Source: Streptomyces sp. A0958
GTDB lineage: Bacteria; Actinomycetota; Actinomycetes; Streptomycetales; Streptomycetaceae
Direction: 5' to 3'
DNA length: 48,086 nucleotides
Assembly: GCF_004795035.1 (NCBI RefSeq)
Contig: NZ_SSBK01000042.1
Coordinates: forward strand, 1-48,086
The notes beneath the pieces are model-generated. The model was given only the letters and a program-made list of their open reading frames with translations. It did no database searches and was not told where the DNA came from. Position numbers and translations under genes: made by a program. Positions 1-9,137 of the stretch are shown piece after piece; the stretch's first letter is position 1; the number at the start of each line of letters is the position of its first letter.

Positions 1-96
1 AACGCCCGGTTACATTCCGAACCCGGAAGCTAAGCCTTTCAGCGCCGATGGTACTGCAGGGGGGACCCTGTGGGAGAGTAGGACGCCGCCGAACTC
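1..96 (+). rRNA. rrf: 5S ribosomal RNA, 3' portion
   Basis: The sequence reads as the 5S rRNA core and 3' half, including the conserved stretch CCGAACCCGGAAGCTAAG and the closing segment that ends near GCCGAACTCC. The 5' end lies outside the window, so this is the distal end of an rRNA operon transcribed rightward. A rho-independent hairpin follows within 10 nt. The exact 3' end is uncertain by 2-3 nt. Confidence 0.95.
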
Positions 97-103
97 CTTT
101 TAG

Positions 104-138
104 GAAGAGCCCCGTGCCCTTGTGGCATGGGGCTCTTC
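104..138 (+). terminator. rRNA operon terminator
   Basis: A 15-bp stem is formed by GAAGAGCCCCGTGCC and GGCATGGGGCTCTTC, with one G-T pair and a short loop. It stands directly after the 5S rRNA and would end the rRNA transcript. Confidence 0.85.
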
Positions 139-199
139 TGCGTTTCCGGACCGGTTGCGGTAGCGCCGGCGAGGAGTCGTGACGATGTGCCAGGTGGTT

Positions 200-227
200 T
201 TGCGCACCCCTCGAACCAGGGTATGCT
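200..227 (+). promoter_or_regulatory. tRNA-Thr promoter
   Basis: A -35 like TTGCGC (200-205) and a -10 TATGCT (222-227) are separated by 16 nt and lie 26 nt before the tRNA. It suggests the tRNA has its own vegetative-sigma promoter and does not rely on readthrough from the rRNA operon. The call is based on motif match only. Confidence 0.6.
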
Positions 228-253
228 TTAGCTCGTTGCCGCAGGGCAGCAAG

Positions 254-326
254 GCCCCAATAGCTCAGTCGGTAGAGCGTCTCCATGGTAAGGAGAAGGT
301 CTGCGGTTCGATTCCGCATTGGGGCT
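254..326 (+). tRNA. tRNA-Thr (anticodon GGT)
   Basis: A complete 73-nt cloverleaf is visible. The acceptor stem GCCCCAA pairs with TTGGGGC. The anticodon stem TCTCC/GGAGA encloses the loop ATGGTAA, giving anticodon GGT. The T arm carries GGTTCGATTCC. The discriminator base is T and CCA is not encoded. The gene reads ACC and ACT threonine codons. Confidence 0.95.
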
Positions 327-330
327 CGGA

Positions 331-372
331 CATGCGAAAGGCCCCCGCCGAACGGCGGGGGCCTTTCGCATG
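331..372. terminator. Bidirectional terminator after tRNA-Thr and the convergent phosphatase gene
   Basis: This is a long near-perfect inverted repeat: CATGCGAAAGGCCCCCGCCG, a two-base loop, then its complement. It sits between the rightward tRNA and the leftward phosphatase gene, 12 nt beyond that gene's stop codon, so it can serve both. Confidence 0.9.
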
Positions 373-384
373 TGCGGAAGCGGA

Positions 385-3012
385 CTACGGGGCCGGGTGA
401 GGCTCCGGGACGCGCATCGTCAGGATGGCCATGTCGTCCGACGGCGGATCTGCGGCGAAGCGCTCGACGGCCCGGAGAATGCGTCCGGCCACCGCCCCGG
501 CCGTGAGACCCGTGCAGTGGGCCAGCACCTCCGCCAGGCCGTCGTCGCCGAGCATGCGCGTACCCTCCCGGCGTTCCGTCACGCCGTCCGTGACACACAG
601 CAGGACATCGCCCGGCTCCAGGGTCAACGTCTGCTCGTACAGCTCCAGATCCTCCAGGACGCCCAGCAGTGGCTGAGGGTCCGCCGCCGGCTCGACCGAG
701 CCGTCCTGGCGCAGACGCAGCGGCAACGGGTGACCGGCGCAGACGACCTTCAGCAGGGCGCTGCCGTCCTCCTGCGGCCACAGCTCCCCGTAGAGAAGCG
801 TGAGGAAGCGGCTGCGGGAACCCTCGTCCAGGATGGCCGCGTTGAGCCGCTCCAGGACCGCGGGGCCGGCGAAGCCCTCCCGGGCCAGCAGGCGCAGCGC
901 ATGGCGGGCCAGGCCCGTCACGGCCGCCGCCTCCGGCCCCGTACCGCAGACGTCGCCGATGGCGAAGCCGTAGGCGCCGTCCCGGATCGGGAAGACGTCG
1001 TAGAAGTCGCCGCCCACCTCGTTGCCCTCGCCGGCCGCACGGTAGATGACGTCGACCTCGACGTTGGGGATCTTGGGCAGGCCCGGCGGCAGGAGGCTGC
1101 GCTGGAGGGACTGGCTGATCGCCGTGCGCTCCGAGTAGAGGCGGGCGTTGTCCAGGGCCAGGGCCGCCCGGCGGGACAGGTCCTCGGCCAGTTCCAGGAT
1201 CTCCTGGCGGAAGTGGTCGTCGGACGGCTTGCCGAGCGTGAGCATGCCGATGACCCGGTTGCGGGCGACGAGCGGCAGGACCACCGTCTCCCCGCCCACC
1301 GCGGCGGCCGTGGCCAGCGTCGTACGGGTGCCCGAGTTGAGGCCGCCCGGGTCGCCGATGCCGATACTGCGCATCGAGGTCCGCAGCGCGGCCTCGTGGG
1401 CGGCCTCCGAGGGTGCCGGCCAGACGCGGGCGCCCGGGGCCGGCACCGGTTCCGGCGGGTCGATCCGGGTGAGCAGCGCCTTGAGGCCGTCGATGCGGTC
1501 CTCGTCCTCGTGCAGCACGTAGGAGAGTTCCGGCTCCGACGACTGGTCGGCGATCGTGTAGACGGCGCACCACGTCGCCAGGGTCGGGACCGTCATCTGG
1601 GCCATCAGCGCCAGTGTCTGGTCCCGGTCCAGGGTGCCCGCCAGCAGGTCCGACGCCTCGACCAGGAAGGACAGCGAGCCGCGGCGCAGCCGCTCCAACT
1701 CTCCCAGGCGCGCCGACTCGACCGCCAGGGCGATCCGGTCAGCGGCGAACTGGAGACGCAGGGCCTCCTCGTTCGAATACCGGCCGGCGGCCTCGGCGGC
1801 GACGCCCAGCGAGCCCGTGAGGCGCCCCTCGACCTTCAGCGGGACCGTCACCACCGAACGCATGCCGGTGTTGCCGAGCAGCGGGACGGCGCCCGGCACG
1901 GCGTCCAGGTCCTCGTGGACGGCGGGCATCCGGGCGGAGCCGTACCGTCCGGTGCCGGCCTCGACGGGGACGCGGGCGAAGCGCTGGCGGGCGGAGGGCA
2001 GACCGGTCGTGGCCCGTACCTCCAGCTCGGTCTCGTCGTCCGTCGCCAGCAGCAGGAAGGCGGCGTCGGCGTCGAGCATGTCGCGCGCCCGTTCGACGGT
2101 GCGCTGGAGCAGGCCGTCGAGGTCGTCGGGGGCGGGGGAGCCGATGAACACCTCGAAGGGGTCCGTCTTGCGGCTCTCGGCGGCGTCCGAGACCGGGGCG
2201 CGTACCGGGGACTGGAGGACCGCGCGCTCGTAGTCGCGCACCAGCAGGCAGACCGTCGACGGCTCGCCCTGCGTATCGCGTACCCGCAGGTGGGAGCCGT
2301 AGACCGGGATGGTGCGGCCGTCGGCGCCCCGGATGCCGTAGCTGCCCTCCCAGCGGGAGAGGCGCAGGGCGTCGGCGATGCCCGTGTTGGTGCCGGGGGT
2401 CTGCGGCCAGGCGGTGAAGTCGGTGAGCTGCTTGCCGACGACCTGGTCCGCCGTGTACCCGAACAGGTATGCGGCGTCGTCGTTCCACGCGGCGACGGCG
2501 CCCGTGCTGTCGATCTGGACGACGGCGACCCGGACGCGTTCGTCGGCGACCGGGAGCAGACCGACGGGCAGGAGCGGGCCGGCGGAGCGGATGCCCACCG
2601 GGCGGTCGGGAAGGTCGAGCTGGAACCAGACATGTTTGCGGGCGGGGGAGTATTCGACGCCCCACCGGGAAGCCAGCGCCGCGCACAGCAGCAGTCCGCG
2701 GCCGTTCTCGCTGTCGGAGCTGCCGAAGTTCAGCCCGGCCGACTGGAGCGGGATCTCGCGTTCCGGATAGTGGTCGGAGATCTCCACCCGGACGCCGTCC
2801 TCCGTGCGCAGGCAAAGCACGTCGGCCGCCGTGCCGGCGTGGACCACCGCGTTGGTGACGAGTTCGCTGGTCAGGACGACGGCGTCATCCACGACGTCGG
2901 TGTATCCCCACCCCTGGAGCGTGTCGCGGACAAAGGCACGGGCCGTCGCGACGGAGCGCGCCACCGGGTCGAAGGTGGCAGCCGCACGCGCCGTGATCAC
3001 AGCACTCCCCAT
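385..3012 (-). CDS. Anti-sigma-like ATPase / PAS / GAF / PP2C (SpoIIE-type) phosphatase
   Basis: This 875-residue protein joins an RsbW-like HATPase module (about 10-135, N box TSELVTNAVVHA, glycine motif SENGRGLLL), a PAS domain (about 160-280), two GAF-like regions (about 335-640) and a C-terminal SpoIIE/PP2C phosphatase with the GGDFYDVF metal motif. Such proteins set the phosphorylation of anti-anti-sigma factors in response to a signal bound by PAS or GAF. The frame is open upstream to 3189, but the ATG at 3012 matches where conserved sequence begins, so it is preferred. It diverges from osaA and ends at a shared terminator. The signal and partner are not visible. A putative -10 TAGCCT lies at 3074-3079 on this strand (weak). 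Confidence 0.88.
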   Translation of the reverse strand: MGSAVITARAAATFDPVARSVATARAFVRDTLQGWGYTDVVDDAVVLTSELVTNAVVHAGTAADVLCLRTEDGVRVEISDHYPEREIPLQSAGLNFGSSDSENGRGLLLCAALASRWGVEYSPARKHVWFQLDLPDRPVGIRSAGPLLPVGLLPVADERVRVAVVQIDSTGAVAAWNDDAAYLFGYTADQVVGKQLTDFTAWPQTPGTNTGIADALRLSRWEGSYGIRGADGRTIPVYGSHLRVRDTQGEPSTVCLLVRDYERAVLQSPVRAPVSDAAESRKTDPFEVFIGSPAPDDLDGLLQRTVERARDMLDADAAFLLLATDDETELEVRATTGLPSARQRFARVPVEAGTGRYGSARMPAVHEDLDAVPGAVPLLGNTGMRSVVTVPLKVEGRLTGSLGVAAEAAGRYSNEEALRLQFAADRIALAVESARLGELERLRRGSLSFLVEASDLLAGTLDRDQTLALMAQMTVPTLATWCAVYTIADQSSEPELSYVLHEDEDRIDGLKALLTRIDPPEPVPAPGARVWPAPSEAAHEAALRTSMRSIGIGDPGGLNSGTRTTLATAAAVGGETVVLPLVARNRVIGMLTLGKPSDDHFRQEILELAEDLSRRAALALDNARLYSERTAISQSLQRSLLPPGLPKIPNVEVDVIYRAAGEGNEVGGDFYDVFPIRDGAYGFAIGDVCGTGPEAAAVTGLARHALRLLAREGFAGPAVLERLNAAILDEGSRSRFLTLLYGELWPQEDGSALLKVVCAGHPLPLRLRQDGSVEPAADPQPLLGVLEDLELYEQTLTLEPGDVLLCVTDGVTERREGTRMLGDDGLAEVLAHCTGLTAGAVAGRILRAVERFAADPPSDDMAILTMRVPEPHPAP

Positions 3013-3355
3013 ATGGTGTCTCGTCGCTTCCCCGAGTCCTGTGCCCGTTTCTCGCCGCTTCGATTCGCCTGCCAGGCTAGACGCTCCCCGCGCGCACCGG
3101 ATACACGAGGGCCGACTTCGGACAGGCACGGGCGGGAACGGAACGCCGGCCGACAAGGCCGGGCTTCCCTCGGGAGGGACGGGGGACAACCATGGGAGGT
3201 TGCACCCCGACCGGTTCCCGCCTGGTACGTTTCAACGATTTGACGTCCGCATGGTCACCCGTCGACGGTGGGCTGTGGCGGTGAGCCAGGGAAGTTCTGG
3301 GCAAGCTCTCGGACGAGGTCCTAGCTAGATGGTCAACCCCTGCGGGAGGGACACG
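3013..3355. promoter_or_regulatory. Divergent intergenic region, phosphatase / osaA
   Basis: This 343-bp gap separates the divergent starts of the phosphatase gene and osaA and should hold both promoters. I see a TTGACG at 3240-3245 on the plus strand without a convincing -10, and a TAGCCT on the minus strand. GGGAGGG at 3344-3350 is the ribosome binding site for osaA. No gene is recognised. Confidence 0.5.
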
Positions 3356-6300
3356 GTGGAGTCTGACGTGGCGGCGCGGGGATCAGGCACGCGCAGTAGA
3401 GGCGGACAGTCCGTGAAGAAGCAGCGCAATGGAACCGTCGAGGTCGACGCCGCGGCGCTCCACAGACTGCTGGCCGGTCTGGTCGCCATGCGCGACGGAA
3501 ACTTCCGCAGGCGGGTCACCGTCTCCGGTGAAGGCGTGATGGCGGAGCTCGCCGCGGTCTTCAACGAGGTCGCCGACCGCAATGTGCACCTCACGGGCGA
3601 GCTGGCGCGGGTGCGGCGCGTGGTCGGCCGGGAGGGCAAGCTCACCGAGCGGCTGGAGACGGGTGCCTGCGAGGGTTCCTGGGCGGCCGCCATCGACGCC
3701 TCCAACGAGCTGGTGGACGATCTCGCGCGGCCGGTCTCCGAGGTCGGGCGGGTGCTGTCGGCCGTGGCCGACGGCGACCTCGAACAGCGGATGGAGCTCC
3801 GTTCCCACACGGCGGACGAGACGGTACGGCCGCTGCGCGGCGAATTCCTGAAGGTCGCCCGTACCGTCAACAACCTGGTCGACCAGCTGTCGGCGTTCAC
3901 CGAGCAGGTGACGCGGGTCGCGGTCGAGGTGGGGACCGAGGGCAAGCTCGGCGGCCAGGCGCAGGTGCGCGGGATGTCCGGGTCGTGGAAGGACCTCACG
4001 GACTCCGTCAACACCATGGCGTACCGGCTGACCGCGCAGGTGCGCGACATCGCCCTGGTGACGACGGCGGTCGCCAAGGGCGACCTGTCGCGGAAGGTCA
4101 CCGTCCATGTCGCCGGCGAGATGCTCCAGCTGAAGAACACCGTCAACACGATGGTCGACCAGCTGTCGTCGTTCTCCTCCGAGGTGACCCGTGTCGCCCG
4201 CGAGGTGGGTACGGAGGGCGAGCTGGGCGGTCAGGCCACGGTGCCGGGCGTGGCCGGGGTGTGGAAGGACCTCACGGACTCCGTCAACACCATGGCCGGG
4301 AACCTCACCTCCCAGGTGCGCGGCATCGCGGAGGTGACGACGGCCGTCGCCAACGGTGACCTGTCGCAGAAGGTGCAGGTGAGTGCGCGCGGCGAGGTCG
4401 CCCAGCTCGCCGAGACGATCAACCAGATGACCGAGACGCTGCGCACCTTCGCGGACGAGGTCACCCGCGTGGCCAGCGAGGTCGGTGGCGAGGGCCTGCT
4501 CGGCGGCCAGGCGCAGGTGCCGGGCGCGGCCGGTACGTGGAAGGACCTCACCGACTCGGTGAACACGGTCTTCCGCAACCTGACGACCCAGGTGCGTGAC
4601 ATCGCCCAGGTGACCACGGCGGTCGCCAGCGGTGACATGACGCAGAAGGTCACCGTCAATGTGGCCGGCGAGATGCTGGAGCTGAAGAACACCGTCAACA
4701 CGATGGTGGACCAGCTCCAGTCCTTCGGTTCGGAAGTGACGCGGGTGGCCCGGGAGGTCGGCGTCGAGGGCCGGCTCGGCGGCCAGGCCGAGGTGCCCGG
4801 CGCGGCGGGTACGTGGAAGGACCTCACGGACTCCGTGAACACGGCCTTCCGGAACCTGACCGGTCAGGTGCGTGACATCGCGCAGGTGACGACGGCGGTG
4901 GCCAACGGCGACCTGTCGCAGAAGGTCACCGTTGATGTCGCGGGCGAGATGCTGGAGCTGAAGAACACCGTCAACACGATGGTGGCTCAGCTGTCCTCGT
5001 TCGCCGACCAGGTGACGCGGATGGCGCGGGACGTGGGCACCGAGGGCCGCCTCGGCGGTCAGGCGCGGGTCGACGGCGTCTCCGGTACGTGGAAGGAGCT
5101 CACGGACTCCGTCAACTTCATGGCGGGGAACCTGACCTCCCAGGTGCGCCAGATCGCGCAGGTCACGACGGCGGTGGCGCGGGGCGACCTGTCGCAGAAG
5201 ATCGACGTGGACGCGCGCGGTGAGATCCTGGAGCTGAAGAACACCATCAACACGATGGTCGACCAGCTCTCCGCCTTCGCCGAGCAGGTGACGCGGGTGG
5301 CCCGCGAGGTGGGTACGGACGGGCGCCTCGGCGGTCAGGCGCAGGTGCCCGGCGTGGCCGGTGTGTGGCGTGATCTGACGGACTCGGTGAACGGCATGGC
5401 GGGGAACCTCACCGCTCAGGTCCGTAACATCGCGCAGGTCGCCACCGCGGTGGCGCGCGGTGACCTGTCGCAGAAGATCGACGTGGACGCGCGCGGCGAG
5501 ATCCTGGAGCTGAAGAACACCCTCAACACCATGGTCGACCAGCTCTCGAACTTCGCGGAGCAGGTGACGCGGGTGGCCCGGGAGGTGGGTACGGAGGGCA
5601 TTCTCGGCGGTCAGGCCGAGGTGCAGGGGGTGTCCGGTACGTGGAAGGACCTCACGCAGTCCGTCAACGGCATGGCGAACAACCTCACCCTTCAGGTGCG
5701 CAACATCGCCGAGGTCACCACGGCGGTCGCCAACGGTGACCTCTCGAAGAAGATCACCGTCGACGCCAAGGGCGAGATCCTCGAACTGGTGACGACGGTC
5801 AACACGATGGTCGACCAGCTGCTCAACTTCGCGGACGAGGTGACCCGGGTCGCCCGCGAGGTGGGTACCGAGGGCATCCTCGGCGGTCAGGCGCGGGTGC
5901 GCGGCGCGACGGGCATCTGGAAGGACCTCAGCGACAACGTCAACCTGATGGCCAACAACCTGACCAGTCAGGTGCGCAACATCTCCCGGGTCTCGTCCGC
6001 GGTTGCCAACGGCGACCTGACGAAGAAGGTCACCGTGGAGGCGCGCGGTGAGGTGGCCGAGCTGGCCGACACCGTCAACACGATGGTGACGACGCTGTCC
6101 TCGTTCGCGGACGAGGTGACCCGCGTCGCCCGCGAGGTGGGTACGGAGGGCGAGCTGGGTGGCCAGGCGCGCGTCCCGGGCGTCTCGGGTACGTGGAAGG
6201 ACCTCACCGAGTCCGTGAACTCGATGGCGTCCAATCTGACGGGCCAGGTGCGCCAGATCGCCACCGTCACCACCGCCATCGCCAAGGGCGACCTCACCAA

Positions 6301-8893
6301 GAAGATCGACATCGACGCGCGCGGTGAGATCCAGGAGCTGAAGAACACCATCAACACGATGGTCGACCAGCTGTCCTCGTTCGCGGAGCAGGTGACCCGG
6401 GTCGCCCGCGAGGTGGGCACCGAGGGCCAGCTCGGCGGCCAGGCGCGGGTGCGGGACGTGGACGGCACCTGGCGCGACCTCACCGAGTCGGTGAACGAGA
6501 TGGCCGGAAACCTGACCCGTCAGGTGCGGGCCATCGCGGCCGTCGCCACGGCGGTGACCCGGGGCGATCTCAACCTCAAGATCGACGTGGACGCGGCGGG
6601 CGAGATCCAGGCCCTCCAGGACAACATCAACACGATGATCGCGAACCTGCGCGACACCACCGCCACCAACAAGGAGCAGGACTGGCTCAAGGGCAACCTC
6701 GCCCGGATCTCCGGTCTGATGCAGGGCCGGCGCGACCTCGACGACGTCGCCTCGCTGATCATGAGCGAGCTGACCCCGGTCGTCTCCGCGCAGCATGGCG
6801 CGTTCTTCCTGGCCACGGCCACCGGCGAGACCGACGCGCTGGGCGGCGAGGGTGACCGGGAGGGGGCGTACGAGCTGCGCATGCGGGGCAGCTACGGCTA
6901 CTCGGCGGGCTCCATGCCCACGTCCTTCCGGCCGGGGGAGACGCTGATCGGCACGGCCGCCGAGGAGAAGCGGACGATCCAGGTGGACAACGTTCCGCCG
7001 GGCTACCTGAAGATCTCCTCCGGGCTCGGCGAGGCACCGCCCGCCCATGTGATCGTGCTGCCGGTGCTCTTCGAGGGCAAGGTGCTCGGCGTGATCGAAC
7101 TGGCCTCGTTCCAGCCGTTCACGCACATCCAGCGGGACTTCCTCAACCAGCTCGCCGAAATGATCGCGACGAGCGTCAACACCATCAGCGTCAACACGAC
7201 GACCGAGAAGCTGCTGGAGCAGTCCCAGGAACTGACCGAGCAATTGCGCGACCGCTCGCAGGAATTGGAGAACCGGCAGAAGGCCCTCCAGGCGTCCAAC
7301 GCCGAACTGGAGGAGAAGGCCGAGCTGCTGGCCCGGCAGAACCGCGACATCGAGGTCAAGAACACCGAGATCGAGGAGGCGCGGCAGGTCTTGGAGGAGC
7401 GCGCCGAACAGCTGGCCGTCTCGATGCGCTACAAGTCCGAGTTCCTGGCGAACATGTCGCACGAGCTGCGCACGCCGCTGAACTCGCTGCTCATCCTGGC
7501 CAAGTTGCTGGCGGACAACGCCGAGGGCAATCTCTCGCCGAAGCAGGTGGAATTCGCCGAGACGATCCACGGGGCCGGTTCGGACCTGCTCCAGCTGATC
7601 AACGACATCCTCGACCTGTCGAAGGTCGAGGCGGGCAAGATGGACGTCAGCCCGACCCGGATCGCCCTGGTGCAGCTGGTCGACTACGTGGAGGCGACGT
7701 TCAGGCCGCTCACCGCGGAGAAGGGGCTGGATTTCTCCGTACGCGTGTCGCCGGAGCTGCCGGCCACGCTGCACACCGACGAGCAGCGGTTGCTCCAGGT
7801 GCTGCGCAACCTGCTTTCCAACGCGGTGAAGTTCACCGACAGCGGCGCCGTCGAGCTGGTGATCCGGCACGCCGGTCAGGAGGTGCCGGACGCCATCCGC
7901 GAGCAGTTGCTGGAGGCGGGTTCGCTGCGGGACGCGGACAGCGACCTGATCGCCTTCTCGGTGACCGACACGGGCATCGGGATCGCGGCGAGCAAGATGC
8001 GGGTGATCTTCGAGGCGTTCAAGCAGGCGGACGGTACGACCAGCCGCAAGTACGGCGGCACGGGCCTCGGCCTCTCCATCAGCCGCGAGATCGCACGGCT
8101 GCTGGGCGGTGAGATCCACGCGGCGAGCGAGCCGGGCCGCGGCTCGACGTTCACGCTGTACCTGCCGCTGCACCCGAGCGAACTCCCGCCGCAGGGCTAC
8201 CCGCAGCTCGGCCCCGGGCCCGCCGAGGGCCAGACCGGCGCGGTCGAGGGCGGCCGGGCGCCGGAAGCCGGACAGGTGTACGTGCCGGGCACCCCGGACG
8301 TCGCACAGGCCGTGCCGGGGCCGGGCGGCGGGCAGGAGGCCGGTGGCGCGGCGGGGCTGCTGAGGCGCCGTCGCAAGGCGCTGGGCGGCGGGCAGCAGCC
8401 GCCTGCGCTGCCGCCGCGTCCCGCCGCTCCCGCTCCGCAGCAGGTGCCGGCCGCGGGACAGGAGTCGTGGGCGCTCGGCGGGCAGGACGAGCCGGAGGCG
8501 CGCAGGACGTTCCGGTTCAGCGGCGAGAAGGTGCTGATCGTCGACGACGACATCCGCAACGTCTTCGCGCTCACCAGCGTGCTGGAGCAGCACGGGCTGA
8601 CGGTCCTCTACGCCGAGAACGGGCGTGAGGGCATCGAAGTCCTGGAGCAGCACGACGATGTGACGGTCGTGCTGATGGACATCATGATGCCGGAGATGGA
8701 CGGTTACGCGACGACCTCGGCGATCCGCAGGATGCCGCAGTTCTCGGGCCTGCCGATCGTGGCGCTGACCGCGAAGGCGATGAAGGGCGACCGGGAGAAG
8801 GCGCTCGAGTCGGGTGCGTCGGACTATGTCACCAAGCCGGTCGACCCTGACCATCTGCTTTCGGTCATGGAGCAATGGATGCGCGGAGAGTGA
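3356..8893 (+). CDS. osaA: Poly-HAMP hybrid sensor histidine kinase, OsaA type
   Basis: This very large (1845 residues) hybrid kinase appears cytoplasmic, with no clear signal peptide or membrane helix. About 1,000 residues are poly-HAMP repeats, ten of them carrying a GGQA motif at an exact 92-residue period. Then come a GAF domain (about 1115-1275), a glutamate-rich coiled coil (about 1280-1365), a HisKA box SHELRTP with phospho-His near 1369, a HATPase with N and G boxes (GTGLGLSISREIA), a proline/glycine-rich linker and a receiver with VLMDIMMPEMDG (Asp near 1775). The GTG at 3356 is preferred over the ATG at 3329 because GGGAGGG lies 5 nt before it. The organisation and the osaB neighbour match the S. 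coelicolor osmoadaptation kinase OsaA. That name is inferred from synteny. Confidence 0.9.
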   Translation: MESDVAARGSGTRSRGGQSVKKQRNGTVEVDAAALHRLLAGLVAMRDGNFRRRVTVSGEGVMAELAAVFNEVADRNVHLTGELARVRRVVGREGKLTERLETGACEGSWAAAIDASNELVDDLARPVSEVGRVLSAVADGDLEQRMELRSHTADETVRPLRGEFLKVARTVNNLVDQLSAFTEQVTRVAVEVGTEGKLGGQAQVRGMSGSWKDLTDSVNTMAYRLTAQVRDIALVTTAVAKGDLSRKVTVHVAGEMLQLKNTVNTMVDQLSSFSSEVTRVAREVGTEGELGGQATVPGVAGVWKDLTDSVNTMAGNLTSQVRGIAEVTTAVANGDLSQKVQVSARGEVAQLAETINQMTETLRTFADEVTRVASEVGGEGLLGGQAQVPGAAGTWKDLTDSVNTVFRNLTTQVRDIAQVTTAVASGDMTQKVTVNVAGEMLELKNTVNTMVDQLQSFGSEVTRVAREVGVEGRLGGQAEVPGAAGTWKDLTDSVNTAFRNLTGQVRDIAQVTTAVANGDLSQKVTVDVAGEMLELKNTVNTMVAQLSSFADQVTRMARDVGTEGRLGGQARVDGVSGTWKELTDSVNFMAGNLTSQVRQIAQVTTAVARGDLSQKIDVDARGEILELKNTINTMVDQLSAFAEQVTRVAREVGTDGRLGGQAQVPGVAGVWRDLTDSVNGMAGNLTAQVRNIAQVATAVARGDLSQKIDVDARGEILELKNTLNTMVDQLSNFAEQVTRVAREVGTEGILGGQAEVQGVSGTWKDLTQSVNGMANNLTLQVRNIAEVTTAVANGDLSKKITVDAKGEILELVTTVNTMVDQLLNFADEVTRVAREVGTEGILGGQARVRGATGIWKDLSDNVNLMANNLTSQVRNISRVSSAVANGDLTKKVTVEARGEVAELADTVNTMVTTLSSFADEVTRVAREVGTEGELGGQARVPGVSGTWKDLTESVNSMASNLTGQVRQIATVTTAIAKGDLTKKIDIDARGEIQELKNTINTMVDQLSSFAEQVTRVAREVGTEGQLGGQARVRDVDGTWRDLTESVNEMAGNLTRQVRAIAAVATAVTRGDLNLKIDVDAAGEIQALQDNINTMIANLRDTTATNKEQDWLKGNLARISGLMQGRRDLDDVASLIMSELTPVVSAQHGAFFLATATGETDALGGEGDREGAYELRMRGSYGYSAGSMPTSFRPGETLIGTAAEEKRTIQVDNVPPGYLKISSGLGEAPPAHVIVLPVLFEGKVLGVIELASFQPFTHIQRDFLNQLAEMIATSVNTISVNTTTEKLLEQSQELTEQLRDRSQELENRQKALQASNAELEEKAELLARQNRDIEVKNTEIEEARQVLEERAEQLAVSMRYKSEFLANMSHELRTPLNSLLILAKLLADNAEGNLSPKQVEFAETIHGAGSDLLQLINDILDLSKVEAGKMDVSPTRIALVQLVDYVEATFRPLTAEKGLDFSVRVSPELPATLHTDEQRLLQVLRNLLSNAVKFTDSGAVELVIRHAGQEVPDAIREQLLEAGSLRDADSDLIAFSVTDTGIGIAASKMRVIFEAFKQADGTTSRKYGGTGLGLSISREIARLLGGEIHAASEPGRGSTFTLYLPLHPSELPPQGYPQLGPGPAEGQTGAVEGGRAPEAGQVYVPGTPDVAQAVPGPGGGQEAGGAAGLLRRRRKALGGGQQPPALPPRPAAPAPQQVPAAGQESWALGGQDEPEARRTFRFSGEKVLIVDDDIRNVFALTSVLEQHGLTVLYAENGREGIEVLEQHDDVTVVLMDIMMPEMDGYATTSAIRRMPQFSGLPIVALTAKAMKGDREKALESGASDYVTKPVDPDHLLSVMEQWMRGE
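3863..6650 (+). repeat. Ten-copy 276-bp tandem coding repeat (di-HAMP units)
   Basis: The CTCGGCGGCCAGG-like element that encodes LGGQA recurs at 3947, 4223, 4499, 4775, 5051, 5327, 5603, 5879, 6155 and 6431, always exactly 276 bp apart. Each unit also carries WKDLTDSVN, VRxIAxVTTAVAxGDLS and NTMVDQL motifs. A unit of 92 residues fits two consecutive HAMP folds. A degenerate extra unit without GGQA precedes the array. Units are similar enough at DNA level to allow recombination between copies. Confidence 0.9.
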
Positions 8894-9137
8894 TCGCTAC
8901 TGAGCGAATCCAGGATGATTTGTTGATCGGCTGTGTCCGAAGAAGTGTGGCAACGCGGATTACGGGGAACCTTCTGATCTCCCGCCGCGTTTTCGGTACG
9001 TGCACAGTGACATCGCGGTGACAGGGTGTGGTGACCGCCGGGGTGCGGTTACCATGACCGGCACAAGGACGGACGGCGTAAGGGAGTCGTCCCTTGGGGC
9101 GGCGCCCGGTGCGATTCCGGGGCGAGGAGGACGGGCC

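Noticed and set aside
319..3243. A 974-residue plus-strand frame opposite the phosphatase gene
   Set aside because: It has no domain or ribosome binding site, runs through the tRNA terminator and is Arg/Gln/Gly-rich as expected for a shadow frame.
3383..8875. An 1830-residue open frame on the minus strand antisense to osaA
   Set aside because: It mirrors the repeats of osaA, is rich in Arg/His/Asp low-complexity sequence, has no recognisable domain and follows from high GC at third codon positions.
9000..9137. N-terminal extension of OsaB from 9000
   Set aside because: The receiver fold begins at MVQKAKILLVDD and a good ribosome binding site lies just before that ATG.
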